Source of the DNA: Kosakonia sp. BYX6
Lineage (GTDB): Bacteria > Pseudomonadota > Gammaproteobacteria > Enterobacterales > Enterobacteriaceae
Length of the DNA: 64,000 nucleotides
Reading direction: 5' to 3'
Assembly (NCBI RefSeq): GCF_038449125.1
Contig: NZ_CP151800.1
Span: forward strand, 3,878,406 to 3,942,405
Positions 11,661-23,156 of the stretch are shown piece by piece. The notes under the pieces are model-generated. The model was given only the letters and a program-made list of their open reading frames with translations. It was not told where the DNA came from and ran no database searches. The stretch's first letter is position 1, and each line of letters opens with the position of its first letter. A program made the translations under genes and the position numbers.

Positions 11661-12743
11661 TTAACGTACCTTCAGCGTTGCCAGGCCAATCAGCACCAGC
11701 ATCAGCGAAATAATCCAGAAGCGCACAATCACGCGCGGTTCCGGCCAGCCTTTCAATTCATAGTGGTGGTGAATCGGCGCCATACGGAAGATGCGTTGGC
11801 CGCGCAGTTTGAACGAGCCAACTTGCAAAATCACCGACAGGGTTTCCACCACAAACACGCCACCCATGATCACCAGCAGGAACTCCTGGCGTAGCAGCAC
11901 GGCAATAATGCCCAGCGCGCCGCCCAGCGCCAGCGACCCGACATCGCCCATAAAGACCTGCGCCGGATAGGTGTTAAACCACAAGAAACCCAGCCCTGCG
12001 CCGACAATTGCCGTACAGACGATCACTAATTCCCCGGCGTGGCGCAAATAAGGGATGTGCAAATAGTTGGCAAAGTTCATGTTACCGGTCGCCCAGGCCA
12101 CCAGCGCGAAACCACCCGCGACGAATACCGTTGGCATAATCGCCAGACCGTCGAGCCCGTCCGTCAGGTTGACGGCGTTACCGGTGCCGACAATCACAAA
12201 ATAGGCCAGCAGAATGTAGAAAATGCCCAGTTGCGGCATCACATCTTTGAAGAACGGCACCACCAGCTCAGTGGCGGGCGTGTCTTTGCCGGCCAGATAA
12301 AGCGCGAAAGCGACGCCCAGCGCAATCACCGACATCCAGAAATACTTCCAGCGGGCGATCAGGCCTTTGGTGTCTTTGCGCACCACTTTGCGATAGTCAT
12401 CGACAAAGCCAATCACGCCGTAGCCGACCAGCACCACCAGCACGCACCAGACGTACGGGTTAGACGGATACGCCCACAGCAGCACGGAAACGACAATCGC
12501 GGTGAGAATCATGATCCCGCCCATCGTTGGCGTGCCGCGTTTGCTGAAGTGTGATTCCGGGCCGTCGTTACGCACCACCTGTCCGAAAGAGAGTTTCTGT
12601 AAGCGGGCGATCATGCGCGGCCCCATCCACAACGAGATGAAGAGCGCGGTCAGCAGGCTGACAATGGCGCGAAACGTCAAATAGGAAAAGACGTTAAAGC
12701 CGGAATAATATTTGACCAAATGTTCGGCCAGCCACACTAACAT
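11661..12743 (-). CDS. mraY: MraY, phospho-MurNAc-pentapeptide transferase
   Basis: Integral membrane enzyme that moves phospho-MurNAc-pentapeptide from UDP onto undecaprenyl phosphate to give lipid I. 360 residues with ten membrane segments. Catalytic motifs are complete: GFVDDYRK (Asp115-Asp116), [22 protein letters not shown] (Asp267) and the histidine loop [15 protein letters not shown]. The motif that phage lysis proteins act on is not obviously altered. The start overlaps the murF end by seven bases, and murD follows after two bases. Confidence 0.98.
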   Translation of the reverse strand: MLVWLAEHLVKYYSGFNVFSYLTFRAIVSLLTALFISLWMGPRMIARLQKLSFGQVVRNDGPESHFSKRGTPTMGGIMILTAIVVSVLLWAYPSNPYVWCVLVVLVGYGVIGFVDDYRKVVRKDTKGLIARWKYFWMSVIALGVAFALYLAGKDTPATELVVPFFKDVMPQLGIFYILLAYFVIVGTGNAVNLTDGLDGLAIMPTVFVAGGFALVAWATGNMNFANYLHIPYLRHAGELVIVCTAIVGAGLGFLWFNTYPAQVFMGDVGSLALGGALGIIAVLLRQEFLLVIMGGVFVVETLSVILQVGSFKLRGQRIFRMAPIHHHYELKGWPEPRVIVRFWIISLMLVLIGLATLKVR

Positions 12744-14095
12744 GTCCCGTTCTCCTGTAATTCGCGTACCACCTCTTCCATGGCGGAGCTACGTGAACCT
12801 TTCACCAAAATAGTAATCATCGACTGTTCGGCAATCAGCGCTTTCAGGCGCGCCGTCACTGCCGCTTTATCGTTAAAATGCTCGCCAACTCCGCTGGCGT
12901 CGCTCAAAGCTTTACTTAGCGTGCCGACACTCAGCACTTTGTCGATACCGACCGCTTTCGCCGCTTCACCCACCTGAATGTGGCAGGCTTCGCTCTCGTC
13001 GCCCAACTCGGCCATATCGCCAACTACCATCACCCGGTAGCCCGGCATTTCGGAAAGCACATTCGCCGCGGCGGTCATGGAACCGACGTTCGCGTTGTAA
13101 GTGTCGTCCAGCAGCAATTGGTTTTCGCCCAGTTGCACCGGGAACAGACGACCCGGCACCGCTTTCAGGTTTGCCAACCCCTGTTTTACCGCGTCCAGAC
13201 TGGCGCCAACCGCCATCGCCAGCGCGGTCGCCGCCAGCGCATTGGCGATGTTGTGACGGCCCGGTAACGGCAGCGTCACGTCGATATCGCCGGTCGGCGT
13301 TTGCAGCGTGAATTCGGTACCGTGTGAGGTCACATGCACGTTCGTGGCGGTGAAATCACTGTTCGCCGCGTTCGGCGAGAAGCGCCACACTTTGCGATCG
13401 CCAATGATGCTCTGCCAGTTCAGCCAGTCATTGTTATCGGCGTTCATAATGGCGATGCCATTGACCGGCAAACCGGTATAGATTTCGCCTTTCGCTTTCG
13501 CAACACCCGCTAATGAACCAAAGCCTTCCAGATGCGCAGCCGCCAGATTGTTGACCAGCGCCGCTTCCGGGCGGGTCAGCCCAACGGTCCAGGCGATTTC
13601 ACCCTGGTGGTTAGCGCCCAGTTCAATCACCGCGAATTGATGTTCTTTGGTAAGACGCAGCAGCGTCATTGGCACGCCGATGTCGTTATTGAGATTGCCC
13701 GCGGTATAAAGCGTGTTCCCGCATTCGCCAAGAATGGCAGCGGTCATCTCTTTCACCGAGGTTTTGCCGGAGGAACCGGTCAGCGCCACCACGCGCGTCG
13801 GCACTTGCTGGCGAACCCACGCCGCCAGTTCGCCAAAGGCCAGGCGGGTATCTTTCACCACCAGTTGCGGCAGGTCGATATCCAGTTTACGGCTCACCAA
13901 CAGCGCGCCCGCGCCGCCGTCCTTCGCTTTCCCGGCGAAGTCATGAGCATCGAAACGTTCACCTTTCAGCGCCACGAACAGACAACCTGCGGTCAGTTTG
14001 CGCGTGTCGCTGGTCACCGCATCGAGGGTGACGTCCTGACCGTGTAATTCACCGTGCAGAATGCCGGCGAGCTGGCTCAGTGTGACGCTAATCAT
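12737..14095 (-). CDS. murF: MurF, UDP-MurNAc-tripeptide--D-Ala-D-Ala ligase
   Basis: Last cytoplasmic Mur ligase; attaches the D-Ala-D-Ala made by DdlB to the UDP-MurNAc-tripeptide. 452 residues. The P-loop [16 protein letters not shown] is near residues 101-116, followed by [19 protein letters not shown] and [14 protein letters not shown], both diagnostic of MurF. Near the C-terminus [17 protein letters not shown] and [13 protein letters not shown] are conserved. It overlaps murE by four bases (ATGA) and mraY by seven. Confidence 0.98.
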   Translation of the reverse strand: MISVTLSQLAGILHGELHGQDVTLDAVTSDTRKLTAGCLFVALKGERFDAHDFAGKAKDGGAGALLVSRKLDIDLPQLVVKDTRLAFGELAAWVRQQVPTRVVALTGSSGKTSVKEMTAAILGECGNTLYTAGNLNNDIGVPMTLLRLTKEHQFAVIELGANHQGEIAWTVGLTRPEAALVNNLAAAHLEGFGSLAGVAKAKGEIYTGLPVNGIAIMNADNNDWLNWQSIIGDRKVWRFSPNAANSDFTATNVHVTSHGTEFTLQTPTGDIDVTLPLPGRHNIANALAATALAMAVGASLDAVKQGLANLKAVPGRLFPVQLGENQLLLDDTYNANVGSMTAAANVLSEMPGYRVMVVGDMAELGDESEACHIQVGEAAKAVGIDKVLSVGTLSKALSDASGVGEHFNDKAAVTARLKALIAEQSMITILVKGSRSSAMEEVVRELQENGTC

Positions 14096-15579
14096 GCCAC
14101 TACCCCCAGCAAACGTGCTGCCGTTACGCGGTCGGAATAATCCAGACGGTGCGTGCCGACAATTTGATAATCTTCATGGCCTTTACCGGCCAGCAGCACC
14201 ACGTCGTTCTCTTTGGCCTGCATGATGGCATTGGTCACCGCTTCCGCACGGCCTTCGACGACGCGCGCCTGGCCCGCATCCAGCATGCCCGCCAGAATGT
14301 CATTGATAATGGCGCGCGGCTCTTCGGTACGCGGGTTGTCGTCAGTGACCACCGGGATATCGGAGAACTGCTCAGCAATCGCGCCCATCAACGGACGTTT
14401 GCCTTTGTCACGATCGCCGCCACAGCCGAACACGCACCACAGCTTGCCGGTGCAGTGCAGACGCGCGGCCTGCAACGCTTTTTCCAGCGCGTCTGGCGTG
14501 TGGGCATAATCAACCACCACCGTCGGTTTACCCGGCGCGCTGAACACTTCCATACGACCGCAAACCGGTTGCAGACGAGAAGCGGTGTTCAACAGTTCAC
14601 TCAGCGGGTAACCGAGCGCCAGCAGTGTGGCCAGCGCCAGCAGCAAGTTGCTGACGTTGAATGCGCCCATCAGACGGCTTTCGATTTCCCCTTCCCCCCA
14701 CGTGGAGGCAAAACGGATCGTCGCACCGCTGTCGTGGTAATCCACGCTCAGGGTTTTCAACCAGCGACCGTGGCAGTCCGGATTAATGTTGTTTTCCATC
14801 GATACGGCGACGGCATCCGGCAGTTTCGCCAGCCAGCGGCGGCCCACTTCATCATCGGCGTTGATAATCGCCTGGCCGTAATGATGCGAGGAAAACAGCA
14901 GCCATTTCGCCGCTTCGTAGTGCGTCATATCGCCGTGATAATCGAGATGATCGCGGCTTAAATTGGTGAACACCGATGCGGCAAATTTCAGCGCCGCAAC
15001 GCGATGTTGTACTAAGCCGTGGGAAGAAACTTCCATGGCGGCCAGGGTTGCGCCCTGCCCTGCCAGCCCGGCAATCACATGCTGGACATCCACCGCAGAA
15101 CCGGTGGTGTTTTCCGTCGGGCTCACTTTGCCCAACAGACCGTTACCGACAGTGCCCATCACCGCGCTGGTTTCGCCCAGCAACTGGCTCCACTGCGCCA
15201 GTAATTGTGTGGTGGTGGTTTTGCCGTTGGTGCCGGTGACGCCAATCAGGCGCAGTTGCTCGGAAGGCTCGCCGTAAAAACGGCCCGCCAGCGCAGAAAG
15301 GCGCTCATTTAACTGGCTGAGGTAAATGACCGGAACACCATGCATTTCACGAATTTCACCGTCATTCGCTTCGCCTTTCGCTTCAGCAATAATGGCAGCA
15401 ACACCTTGCGCAATCGCCTGCGGGATATATCGACGCCCGTCCGCCTGATGACCGACCACTGCCACAAAGAGATCGCCCGATGCAGCCGTACGGCTGTCGA
15501 GTGTCATCTCTCGTAGTGCTCGCGCGGGTAGCATTGGCACCCACGGAGCGAGAAGGTCGCGCAAATTACGATCTGCCAC
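14092..15579 (-). CDS. murE: MurE, UDP-MurNAc-L-Ala-D-Glu--meso-DAP ligase
   Basis: Third Mur ligase, adding meso-diaminopimelate. 495 residues with a GTG start (15577-15579) that lies inside the end of ftsI (14-base overlap). P-loop [17 protein letters not shown]; carbamylated-lysine region [11 protein letters not shown]; substrate motif [15 protein letters not shown] near 413-427, whose DNPR sequence selects meso-DAP over lysine, as expected for a Gram-negative. The end overlaps murF by four bases. Confidence 0.98.
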   Translation of the reverse strand: MADRNLRDLLAPWVPMLPARALREMTLDSRTAASGDLFVAVVGHQADGRRYIPQAIAQGVAAIIAEAKGEANDGEIREMHGVPVIYLSQLNERLSALAGRFYGEPSEQLRLIGVTGTNGKTTTTQLLAQWSQLLGETSAVMGTVGNGLLGKVSPTENTTGSAVDVQHVIAGLAGQGATLAAMEVSSHGLVQHRVAALKFAASVFTNLSRDHLDYHGDMTHYEAAKWLLFSSHHYGQAIINADDEVGRRWLAKLPDAVAVSMENNINPDCHGRWLKTLSVDYHDSGATIRFASTWGEGEIESRLMGAFNVSNLLLALATLLALGYPLSELLNTASRLQPVCGRMEVFSAPGKPTVVVDYAHTPDALEKALQAARLHCTGKLWCVFGCGGDRDKGKRPLMGAIAEQFSDIPVVTDDNPRTEEPRAIINDILAGMLDAGQARVVEGRAEAVTNAIMQAKENDVVLLAGKGHEDYQIVGTHRLDYSDRVTAARLLGVVA

Positions 15580-17332
15580 CTGATCCCTCGCCTTGATTAA
15601 TTACAAACTCACTTTTTTCGCCCGTGGTCAGCGCATCCGGCTCAATGTTCATGGTGCGCAGAACGCCGCCCATGATGGCACCGAAGACCGGCGCAGAGAC
15701 CGCGCCACCGTAGTATTTACCCGCTTGCGGATCGTTGATGACCACCACCAGCGCAAAGCGCGGGCGGCTGGCAGGCGCGACGCCAGCGGTGTAAGCAATG
15801 TATTTGTTGATATAACGACCGTCCGGCCCGACCTTTTTTGCCGTACCGGTTTTAATGGCGATGCGATAGCCTTTAATCGCCGCTTTCACCCCACCGCCGC
15901 CAGGCAGCGCCACGCTTTCCATCATATGCACGACGGTGCGCACAATGGATTCGTTGAAGATGCGTTCGCCCGGCACGGGCGGGTCAACTTTGGTAATCGA
16001 CAGCGGGCGATAGATGCCATAGCTGCCAATCGTTGCGTAGACTCGCGCTAACTGTAACGGCGTTACCATTAGCCCATAGCCGAAAGAGAAGGTGGCCCTC
16101 TCTATGTCAGACCACCGTTGTTTTTGAGGAAATAAGCCACTGCGTTCCCCGACCATCCCCAAATTGGTCGTTTTTCCCAGTCCAAAACGTGAGTAAGTAT
16201 CTACTAACGCTGAGGAGGGCATCGCTAACGCCAGCTTAGAAACGCCGACGTTACTCGACTTCTGTAGCACCCCGGTGAGGGTCAATTCACTGTATCGCGC
16301 CACGTCTTTGATTTCATGGCCGTTAATCCGGTAAGGCACGGTGTTGAGCACCGTGTTCGGCGTGACAACCCCGCGCTGTAGCGCCGTCATCACCACCATC
16401 GGTTTTACGGTAGAGCCCGGTTCAAAGACGTCGGTGATCGCACGGTTACGCATGGCGTCTTTCGCGGTGCCGGAGAAGTTATTCGGGTTATAGGAGGGAC
16501 TGTTGGCCATCGCCAGTACTTCGCCGGTGTTCACATCGACCAGCACCGCACTGCCGGACTCGGCTTTGTTAAACGCCACGGCGTTATTCAGTTCGCGGTA
16601 GACCAGCGCCTGTAACCGTTCATCAATGCTGAGCGACAGGTTATGCGCGGCCTGGCTGTCGGTTGAGGAGATATCTTCAATGACCCGGCCATAGCGGTCT
16701 TTACGCACGATACGTTCGCCTGGCTGACCGGTAAGCCACTTATCAAAGCTTTTTTCGACCCCTTCAATCCCCTGGCTATCGACATTGGTAAAGCCAATGA
16801 GGTGAGCGGTCACTTCCCCGGACGGGTAATAACGACGTGACTCTTCGCGCAGATGAATGCCGGGAAGTTTGAGTTTTTTAATGTAGTCGCCGAGATCCGG
16901 GTTTACCTGACGCGCCAGATAGATGAAGCGCATCTTCGGGTTGGCGTTGATACGCGAGGCCAGCTGATCGAGCGGCATATTCAGCGCATCGGAAAGCGCT
17001 TTCCAGCGGTTATCCAGCGTTACGCCGCCAGCATCGTGCAGCTCTTTCGGGTCAGCCCAAATCGCTTTCACCGGCACGCTAACCGCCAGCGGACGCCCGG
17101 AACGGTCGGTGATCATGCCGCGCGAGGTGGCGACTTCCTGGACACGCAGAGAGCGCATATCCCCTTCGCGCACCAGCATGTCCGGGTTGATGATTTGTAA
17201 ATAGGCAACGCGACCAATGAGGAACCCCATCGCCAGCAGAATACACCCGCAGAGCAACGCAAAACGCCAACTCACAAAGTTGGCCTGTTCTTCCTGGCGT
17301 TTCGGTTTAAGCGTCTTCGCCGCTGATTTCAT
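15566..17332 (-). CDS. ftsI: FtsI (PBP3), septal peptidoglycan transpeptidase
   Basis: Class B penicillin-binding protein that crosslinks septal peptidoglycan with FtsW. At 588 residues it equals E. coli PBP3. A short cytoplasmic tail is followed by one membrane segment (about 24-42, [19 protein letters not shown]). The pedestal domain leads to the transpeptidase domain with the nucleophile motif STVK (Ser307-Lys310), SSN near 359-361 and KTGT near 494-497. The loop after residue 330 ([12 protein letters not shown]) has no YRIN/YRIK-type duplication of the sort linked to aztreonam tolerance. A C-terminal propeptide is present, normally trimmed by Prc. Confidence 0.98.
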   Translation of the reverse strand: MKSAAKTLKPKRQEEQANFVSWRFALLCGCILLAMGFLIGRVAYLQIINPDMLVREGDMRSLRVQEVATSRGMITDRSGRPLAVSVPVKAIWADPKELHDAGGVTLDNRWKALSDALNMPLDQLASRINANPKMRFIYLARQVNPDLGDYIKKLKLPGIHLREESRRYYPSGEVTAHLIGFTNVDSQGIEGVEKSFDKWLTGQPGERIVRKDRYGRVIEDISSTDSQAAHNLSLSIDERLQALVYRELNNAVAFNKAESGSAVLVDVNTGEVLAMANSPSYNPNNFSGTAKDAMRNRAITDVFEPGSTVKPMVVMTALQRGVVTPNTVLNTVPYRINGHEIKDVARYSELTLTGVLQKSSNVGVSKLALAMPSSALVDTYSRFGLGKTTNLGMVGERSGLFPQKQRWSDIERATFSFGYGLMVTPLQLARVYATIGSYGIYRPLSITKVDPPVPGERIFNESIVRTVVHMMESVALPGGGGVKAAIKGYRIAIKTGTAKKVGPDGRYINKYIAYTAGVAPASRPRFALVVVINDPQAGKYYGGAVSAPVFGAIMGGVLRTMNIEPDALTTGEKSEFVINQGEGSGGRS

Positions 17333-17368
17333 GCGTCGCGTAGTTCCTTAGTCATCTCTGTTTCTGCA

Positions 17369-17734
17369 CTATTTTTGCACTACGATATTTTCCTGAGAGG
17401 GATCGACGTGCTGCATTTCCAGCTTTTCCGTGGCGATCCGTTCAACCCGGCTATGATCGCCGAGCGCGTTCTCTTCAAGAATCAGGTTGCGCCATTCGAT
17501 ATCCAGCGCGTCGCGCTCGATAACCAGTTGTTCACGCTGCGCGGTTAATAAGCGCGTGTGGTGCGAGGTGGTGACAACCGTCACCGCCGTCATGATGATG
17601 CAAATGAACAAGCAGAGTGGCAGTTTCCCAAACCGCAAAAGATCGTCGCCGATCACGCCAGGCAAGGCATGGCGTTCGTTGCTTCCTAACGATCCTCTTA
17701 CTTTGCTTAGGGTCTCTGTCACTCTGCCGATCAT
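17369..17734 (-). CDS. ftsL: Cell division protein FtsL
   Basis: Small bitopic divisome protein that pairs with FtsB and activates FtsWI. 121 residues: cytoplasmic N-terminus, one membrane segment near 38-57 ([18 protein letters not shown]), then a periplasmic coiled coil with leucine-zipper spacing ([20 protein letters not shown]) and the activation/control region [20 protein letters not shown]. It overlaps rsmH by four bases (ATGA). The identity rests on position, length and topology as well as sequence. Confidence 0.96.
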   Translation of the reverse strand: MIGRVTETLSKVRGSLGSNERHALPGVIGDDLLRFGKLPLCLFICIIMTAVTVVTTSHHTRLLTAQREQLVIERDALDIEWRNLILEENALGDHSRVERIATEKLEMQHVDPSQENIVVQK

Positions 17735-18672
17735 GCGTTCGTCCTCTCTGCAATGCGCAGAACTGAACTACGGGCACGTGGGTTTTCAGCCACTTCTTCT
17801 TCACCCGGCATCAATTTTCCTAAGGCTCGCAATTGACGGCCCCCCAGTTTACTGAGTTGCGCTTCGGTCATCGGCAGCCCGGCAGGAACCTGCGGGCCCC
17901 GGCTTTGCTCACGCATAAAGCGTTTTACAATGCGATCTTCCAGAGAATGGAAGCTAATGACCGAAAGCCGGCCTCCCGGGGCCAGCACGTCGAGCGAGTT
18001 TTTTAGCGCCTGCTCTATCTCCTCCAGTTCACTGTTCACCCAAATGCGCACCGCCTGGAAGGTACGGGTCGCGGGATGTTTGAATTTGTCTTTCACCGGC
18101 GTTGCCGCCGCAACCACTTCAGCCAGTTCTTTGGTGCGGGTCATCGGATCGATGCGGTTGCGCTCAACGATGGCGCGAGCGATGCGTTTCGCGAAGCGCT
18201 CCTCGCCAAAGGTTTTCAGCACCCAGGCGATGTCGGCTTCTTCCGCAGTTTGCAGCCATTCGGCGGCAGATTGACCGCGCGAGGGATCCATACGCATATC
18301 CAGTGGGCCATCTCGCATAAAGGAGAAGCCACGTTCTGGATCGTCAAGTTGCGGTGAGGAGACGCCAAGATCGAGAAGAATGCCGTCGATCTTGCCAATG
18401 AGTTCGCGCTCGCTGACGTAATCAGCAAGCGCGGAGAAAGGTCCATGAATGATGGAGAAGCGGGGATCATTAATGGTTTGGGCTACAGCAATAGCCTGAG
18501 GATCGCGATCGATTGCCAGCAAGCGGCCTTCCGCTCCCAGGTGGGAGAGGATCAGGCGCGAGTGACCGCCGCGACCAAAAGTGCCATCAATGTAAATGCC
18601 ATCCGGACGAATGTTCAGGCCGTTAACGGCCTCATCCAGCAGCACCGTCGTATGTTTAAAATTTTCCATCAT
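17731..18672 (-). CDS. rsmH: RsmH (MraW), 16S rRNA m4C1402 methyltransferase
   Basis: SAM-dependent N4-methyltransferase acting on C1402 in the decoding centre of 16S rRNA. Three ATGs lie in a row (18669, 18672, 18675); the middle one gives [16 protein letters not shown] and 313 residues as in E. coli. The SAM-binding loop is [15 protein letters not shown], with [20 protein letters not shown] and [16 protein letters not shown] downstream. mraZ ends at the outermost ATG, so starts and stop are interleaved and translation is likely coupled. Confidence 0.97.
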   Translation of the reverse strand: MMENFKHTTVLLDEAVNGLNIRPDGIYIDGTFGRGGHSRLILSHLGAEGRLLAIDRDPQAIAVAQTINDPRFSIIHGPFSALADYVSERELIGKIDGILLDLGVSSPQLDDPERGFSFMRDGPLDMRMDPSRGQSAAEWLQTAEEADIAWVLKTFGEERFAKRIARAIVERNRIDPMTRTKELAEVVAAATPVKDKFKHPATRTFQAVRIWVNSELEEIEQALKNSLDVLAPGGRLSVISFHSLEDRIVKRFMREQSRGPQVPAGLPMTEAQLSKLGGRQLRALGKLMPGEEEVAENPRARSSVLRIAERTNA

Positions 18673-18674
18673 CA

Positions 18675-19133
18675 TTACAGAGACAAATCCTGCAACCGAT
18701 CCGAAAGCGCTTCGGAACCGGATTGCTCAGCGTCGATATCTTCCTTGACCTGTTGATACCAGGTCGTTTCGTCCCACAGCTCAAATTTATTGAACTGCCC
18801 GACCAGCATCACTTCTTTGGTCAGCCCGGCGTGTTGCCGTAAAACAGGCGCAATCAAAATGCGCCCGGCGCTATCCATTTGGCACTCGCTGGCATGCCCC
18901 AGCAATAAACGTTGTACTCGTCGCTCGAGCGGGTTCATGCTCGACAGACGCGACAGTTTTTGCTCGATAACTTCCCATTCGGGCAGGGGGTAAAGCAGCA
19001 GGCATGAGTGACGGATGTCAATGGTGCAAACCATTTGACCGGAGGCATTCTCCTGTAGCAAATCCCGATAACGGGTCGGAACGGATAACCGCCCTTTGCT
19101 GTCGAGATTGACTAACGTCGCTCCACGGAACAT
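18675..19133 (-). CDS. mraZ: MraZ, transcriptional repressor of the dcw cluster
   Basis: AbrB-fold DNA-binding protein that, in E. coli, forms a ring and represses the mra/dcw promoter. 152 residues with two SpoVT-AbrB halves, each with a DxxGR motif: [15 protein letters not shown] near the N-terminus and [14 protein letters not shown] in the middle. The first gene of the cluster; its predicted operator lies 29-53 bases upstream of the start codon. Confidence 0.97.
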   Translation of the reverse strand: MFRGATLVNLDSKGRLSVPTRYRDLLQENASGQMVCTIDIRHSCLLLYPLPEWEVIEQKLSRLSSMNPLERRVQRLLLGHASECQMDSAGRILIAPVLRQHAGLTKEVMLVGQFNKFELWDETTWYQQVKEDIDAEQSGSEALSDRLQDLSL

Positions 19134-19161
19134 GTCCGATTCACCCCCAAGTGACCTTTTT

Positions 19162-19186
19162 CACCACTTTATCCCACAAATCCCCA
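19162..19186 (-). promoter_or_regulatory. MraZ operator: three TGGGN-type repeats
   Basis: Read on the minus strand: TGGGG (19182-19186), five bases, TGGGA (19172-19176), five bases, TGGTG (19162-19166). This ten-base spacing of TGGGN boxes is the known MraZ recognition pattern. It lies between the -10 box and the mraZ start, where bound MraZ would block the cluster promoter. Confidence 0.85.
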
Positions 19187-19193
19187 CTGAGGG

Positions 19194-19223
19194 AGTTTAC
19201 GGAGCGGAGGAAAAGCTTGTCAA
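19194..19223 (-). promoter_or_regulatory. Main promoter of the dcw cluster (Pmra)
   Basis: Minus-strand -35 TTGACA (19218-19223), an 18-base spacer and -10 TAAACT (19194-19199), just upstream of the MraZ boxes. The -35 is a perfect sigma-70 hexamer. In E. coli this promoter supplies much of the transcription of the early division genes. Confidence 0.75.
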
Positions 19224-19327
19224 GCCAGCGCAAAGGCTAACAAGAACAAAAGATCCCTTATTCGCAGTGAATATCTGCGTCGGTGAAATAGTGCTCAGCT
19301 TACGAGGCAAATTAACGTCATGAATAT

Positions 19328-19382
19328 TTGCAAGAAAAAAAACGGAATATACGATCTGACGTTTCAGACCATTCCATTTTTG
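19328..19382 (-). terminator. Candidate hairpin terminator of unknown transcript
   Basis: On the minus strand GGAAT and TCTGA pair with TCAGA (19355-19359) and ATTCC, giving a two-part stem around an AACG loop, followed by a run of eight Ts (complement of 19336-19343). It lies about 340 bases past the cra terminator and about 110 before Pmra, so it has no obvious upstream gene to end. The internal bulge weakens it. Confidence 0.4.
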
Positions 19383-19717
19383 CGCATGAAATATAAAGTG
19401 TCAGTTTGCGACGCGGGCGGCATTTTAAGACATATCGGCGCGACTTAACAGCACCAGTTTTGTCAGTGCACAGTAAGCGCGGCGGTGTTTTAGCTACGCG
19501 AGAACCCCTGAAAAGAAAATGGTTGTTAATTAGGCGATGACCGATTTTTAGATGTAACAATTCAATACAGAAATCGCGTTCAGTAACTTCTCAATTACGC
19601 ATTAGAAATTGGATTTAAAGATACCCAGACAATTAATAAAATTGCGACCATTCAGAAATTAAGGATTTATCTTAGGCGGCAAAAACCAATAATTTGATTA
19701 AAGGTATGGCATGAATA

Positions 19718-19745
19718 CTAAAAAGGCAGCTGACGCTGCCTTTAA
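19718..19745 (-). terminator. cra intrinsic terminator
   Basis: AAGGCAGC and GCTGCCTT (19723-19742) form a perfect 8-bp stem with loop GTCA; on the minus strand it is followed by TTTTTAGT. It begins about a dozen bases after the cra stop. Confidence 0.85.
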
Positions 19746-19755
19746 TTGTAAGTTC

Positions 19756-20760
19756 TTATACCCGACTTAATATGCCACGGCGATAGAGATTACGCCGGAT
19801 ACGGCTTAATCCCGCTTTTGGCTTGCGAGGTTCATCGAGGCTGGCGAGCACAATTTCCAGCACCCGCTCGGCAACATCACGATGACGCTGAGCCACCGCC
19901 AGCACCGGGCATTGCAGGAAATCAAGCAACTCATGATCACCAAAGGTGGCGATGGCCAGATCCTGCGGCAACTTACCGTCGCGGCGCAACGTCACATCCA
20001 GCACACCCTGCAATAACGCGAAGGAAGTGATAAACATGGCCTGCGGCATCGGGTTCGTTTCCAGCCATTTATCAAACAGTTGCGCTGCGGCTTCACGCTC
20101 GTAGCTGTTTGCATACAGATACTGCACTTCACGCGGATCATCTTTCCACGCGGTTCGGAACCCCTGCTCACGCAGGAAGCTCACGGACAATTCCGGCAAT
20201 GCGCCTAAATAGAGCACATGTTCCGCCGGGAATTTGCGCAGCTCTTCCGCCAGCATTTCTGCATCATCCTGATCGGCACCGACAACGCTGGTGAAGTGTT
20301 CACGATCCAGCGCGCGATCCAGCGCAACGATAGGAAAGGAGTCATTAGCCCAGCGTTGATAGAACGGATGTTCTGGCGGTAATGACGTTGAGACGATGAT
20401 TGCATCTACCTGGCGCTGTAATAAGTGTTCAATGCAGCGCATTTCGTTATCAGGCTGATCTTCTGAACAGGCGATCAACAATTGATAACCGCGCTGGCGC
20501 GCCTGGCGTTCCAGATAGTTGGCAATGCGTGTGTAGCTTGTATTTTCGAGATCGGGAATAACCAGCCCAATCGATCGTGTGCGTCCTGCGCGTAACCCAG
20601 CCGCCACCGCGTTCGGATGGTAGTTATGCTCACGAACCACGGCCATAACTTTCTCAACGGTTTTATCGCTGACACGATATTGCTTCGCCTTACCATTGAT
20701 GACATAGCTTGCCGTCGTTCGTGAGACGCCGGCTAGCCGGGCGATTTCATCCAGTTTCAC
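19756..20760 (-). CDS. cra: Cra (FruR), catabolite repressor/activator
   Basis: LacI-family regulator that balances glycolysis and gluconeogenesis; released from DNA by fructose 1-phosphate (and reportedly fructose 1,6-bisphosphate). GTG start (20758-20760), 334 residues as in E. coli. N-terminal helix-turn-helix and hinge: [20 protein letters not shown] with [19 protein letters not shown]. The periplasmic-binding-protein-like effector domain follows ([21 protein letters not shown]). It is transcribed toward mraZ and has its own terminator. Confidence 0.98.
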   Translation of the reverse strand: MKLDEIARLAGVSRTTASYVINGKAKQYRVSDKTVEKVMAVVREHNYHPNAVAAGLRAGRTRSIGLVIPDLENTSYTRIANYLERQARQRGYQLLIACSEDQPDNEMRCIEHLLQRQVDAIIVSTSLPPEHPFYQRWANDSFPIVALDRALDREHFTSVVGADQDDAEMLAEELRKFPAEHVLYLGALPELSVSFLREQGFRTAWKDDPREVQYLYANSYEREAAAQLFDKWLETNPMPQAMFITSFALLQGVLDVTLRRDGKLPQDLAIATFGDHELLDFLQCPVLAVAQRHRDVAERVLEIVLASLDEPRKPKAGLSRIRRNLYRRGILSRV

Positions 20761-20883
20761 AATTGCCCCTTAAAATGATGTACTCCATAACCTTTTTAGG
20801 GATATAGGTTAATTTCCATAACATCTAAGCGCAGAAAAGTGACTGCGGCAACCGCTTTCGTGTCTGGTTTCGGCTGATTTCGC

Positions 20884-20913
20884 AAAAAAAAGCCCGGCGT
20901 TACATGCCGGGCT
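20884..20913 (-). terminator. ilvIH intrinsic terminator
   Basis: AGCCCGGC and GCCGGGCT (20891-20913) form a perfect 8-bp GC-rich stem with a 7-base loop, followed on the minus strand by a long T run (complement of 20884-20890). It is 25 bases past the ilvH stop. Confidence 0.93.
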
Positions 20914-20937
20914 GCGATTCAAATAGCCTTATTCTCT

Positions 20938-21429
20938 TTAACGCATGATTTTGTCGCCGCGCGATAATCCCACGACGCCCGAGCGCGCGACTTCGACAAT
21001 TTTCGCGACATCACGGATCGTGGCGAGAAACGCGTCCAGCTTATCGCTGGTCCCGGCAAGCTGAACCGTGTAAATCGACGGCGTAACATCAATGATCTGC
21101 CCACGGAAAATTTCCGCATTGCGTTTTACTTCTTCACGCCCATAACCGCTGGCCTGAATTTTTACTAGCATGATTTCGCGCTCAACATGCGCGCCCTGCC
21201 CCAGCTCATTGACGCGCAGCACGTCAACCAACTTATGCAGTTGCTTTTCGATCTGCTCAAGGACTTTTTGATCGCCCACGGTTTGGATCGTCATGCGTGA
21301 CAACGTTGGGTCATCGGTTGGTGCAACCGTCAGGCTTTCAATGTTGTAGCCACGCTGAGAGAACAGGCCAATCACGCGCGATAACGCGCCTGATTCGTTT
21401 TCTAATAAGACAGACAGTATCCGGCGCAT
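20938..21429 (-). CDS. ilvH: Acetolactate synthase III small regulatory subunit
   Basis: Regulatory subunit that gives valine feedback inhibition to acetolactate synthase III. The start [19 protein letters not shown] gives 163 residues. An N-terminal ACT domain (about 4-78) with the valine-binding Gly/Asn region ([19 protein letters not shown]) is followed by the C-terminal ALS_ss domain. Two bases separate it from ilvI, so the two are cotranscribed and probably coupled. Confidence 0.98.
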   Translation of the reverse strand: MRRILSVLLENESGALSRVIGLFSQRGYNIESLTVAPTDDPTLSRMTIQTVGDQKVLEQIEKQLHKLVDVLRVNELGQGAHVEREIMLVKIQASGYGREEVKRNAEIFRGQIIDVTPSIYTVQLAGTSDKLDAFLATIRDVAKIVEVARSGVVGLSRGDKIMR

Positions 21430-21431
21430 AA

Positions 21432-23156
21432 TCAGGTTCTCTCCGTTTTGCTTAACCACATCTCATCCATGCCGCCACCGCGAATCTGCATCGGATAAAC
21501 GTGTTCGCTACCATCAACGGTAACGTCAACAAACACCAGGCGATTGTTTTTCACCTGCTCCAGCGCTTTCGCCAGTTTCGCTTCCAGCTCTTCCGGGTGC
21601 GTGATACTGATACCAACGTGACCATACGCTGCAGCCAGGCGGGCAAAATCAGGCAGTGACTGCATATAAGATTGCGAATGGCGACCGGAATAGATCATGT
21701 CCTGCCACTGTTTCACCATGCCCAGATAGCGGTTATTCAGGTTGAGCACCAGCACCGGCAGTTCATATTGCAACGCCGTAGAAAGCTCCTGAATATTCAT
21801 TTGAATGCTGCCGTCGCCGGTCACGCAAATGACGGTTTCATCCGGGAAGGCCATTTTCACGCCCAGCGCGGCCGGCAGACCAAAGCCCATGGTGCCCAGG
21901 CCGCCGGAGTTTATCCAGCGTCGTGGTTTATCGAATCGATAGTAGAGCGCGGCAAACATCTGATGCTGGCCGACATCGGACGTCACATAAGCATCACCCT
22001 CGGTTAAACGCCAGACAGCCTCAATCACCGCCTGCGGTTTGATGCTGTCGCCCTGAGTGTCATATTTCAGGCACTGGCGCGCACGCCACTGATCAATGCG
22101 CAACCACCAATCGCGGATCTCATCCAGCGGCTGCGAGTTGGCTTCTTGCTCCAGCAGTTCCAGCATTTGCTCTAGTACCAACCGCGCGTCACCCACAATC
22201 GGCACATCTGCCTGTACGGTTTTGGAAATCGACGTGGGATCGATATCAATATGCAGCACCGTTGCATCGGGGCAGTATTTCGCCAAATTATTGGTTGTAC
22301 GATCGTCGAAACGCACGCCAACCGCAAAGATGACATCGGAATGGTGCATCGTCATATTGGCTTCGTAAGTCCCGTGCATACCCAGCATGCCCAGCGCCTG
22401 ACGATGTGAAGCGGGAAACGCGCCCAGCCCCATTAAGGAGGAAACCACCGGCAAGTTCAGTTTTTCAGCAAGCTGGCGCAAAGAGTTTTCACAAGCTGAA
22501 TTGATCGCGCCGCCACCGACATACACCACTGGTTTTTTTGCCGCGATGAGCGTTTGCAACGCTCGCTTGATCTGCCCTTTGTGCCCCTGCGTTGTCGGGT
22601 TATAGGAGCGCATGCTGACCGATTCCGGCCAGATATAAGGTAATTTGTTCGCCGGGTTCATGATGTCTTTCGGCAAATCCACCACCACCGGACCTGGGCG
22701 CCCGCTGGCGGCAAGCCAAAATGCTTTTTTTAATACACCGGGAATATCTTCGGCTTGTTTCACGAGAAAGCTGTGTTTCACGACCGGGCGGGAGATCCCC
22801 ACCATGTCGCACTCCTGGAAGGCGTCATAACCGATCAGCGAGGTCGCGACCTGCCCGGAAAGCACCACCAGCGGAATGGAGTCCATATACGCTGTCGCAA
22901 TCCCGGTAATGGCGTTTGTCGCACCGGGGCCAGACGTCACCAGCACCACGCCCACTTCACCCGTTGCCCGCGCCAGCCCATCGGCCATGTGTACCGCCGC
23001 CTGTTCGTGGCGCACCAGCACATGTTCAATACCACCGACGGTGTGCAGCGCATCGTAGATATCAAGAACGGCGCCTCCGGGGTAGCCGAATACTTTCTTT
23101 ACGCCTTGATCGATGAGCGATCGGACGACCATCTCGGCTCCAGACAACATCTCCAT
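21432..23156 (-). CDS. ilvI: Acetolactate synthase III large catalytic subunit
   Basis: ThDP- and FAD-dependent enzyme condensing pyruvate with pyruvate or 2-oxobutyrate, the first shared step of valine, leucine and isoleucine synthesis. 574 residues as in E. coli. Catalytic glutamate in [12 protein letters not shown] near residue 47; the ThDP/Mg motif GDGSIQMN...NNRYLGMV is near 430-460. GGAGG lies just before the ATG. In E. coli the operon is activated by Lrp and repressed by leucine; the 388-base leader has room for such sites. Confidence 0.98.
   Translation of the reverse strand: MEMLSGAEMVVRSLIDQGVKKVFGYPGGAVLDIYDALHTVGGIEHVLVRHEQAAVHMADGLARATGEVGVVLVTSGPGATNAITGIATAYMDSIPLVVLSGQVATSLIGYDAFQECDMVGISRPVVKHSFLVKQAEDIPGVLKKAFWLAASGRPGPVVVDLPKDIMNPANKLPYIWPESVSMRSYNPTTQGHKGQIKRALQTLIAAKKPVVYVGGGAINSACENSLRQLAEKLNLPVVSSLMGLGAFPASHRQALGMLGMHGTYEANMTMHHSDVIFAVGVRFDDRTTNNLAKYCPDATVLHIDIDPTSISKTVQADVPIVGDARLVLEQMLELLEQEANSQPLDEIRDWWLRIDQWRARQCLKYDTQGDSIKPQAVIEAVWRLTEGDAYVTSDVGQHQMFAALYYRFDKPRRWINSGGLGTMGFGLPAALGVKMAFPDETVICVTGDGSIQMNIQELSTALQYELPVLVLNLNNRYLGMVKQWQDMIYSGRHSQSYMQSLPDFARLAAAYGHVGISITHPEELEAKLAKALEQVKNNRLVFVDVTVDGSEHVYPMQIRGGGMDEMWLSKTERT

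Larger units (their letters stand above)
19134..19755. other. cra-mraZ intergenic region
   Basis: 622 bases without a convincing gene. From left to right: MraZ operator, Pmra, an imperfect palindrome with a T8 tail (19336-19382), an AT-rich stretch (about 19550-19720), and the cra terminator. An 80-codon minus-strand frame at 19318-19560 has no recognisable similarity and runs through the palindrome; I do not call it. Confidence 0.6.

Noticed and set aside
19318-19560. 80-codon minus-strand frame between cra and mraZ
   Set aside because: No similarity I recognise, Arg/Lys-rich, no clear ribosome-binding site, and it runs through the palindrome with T tail. More likely noncoding.
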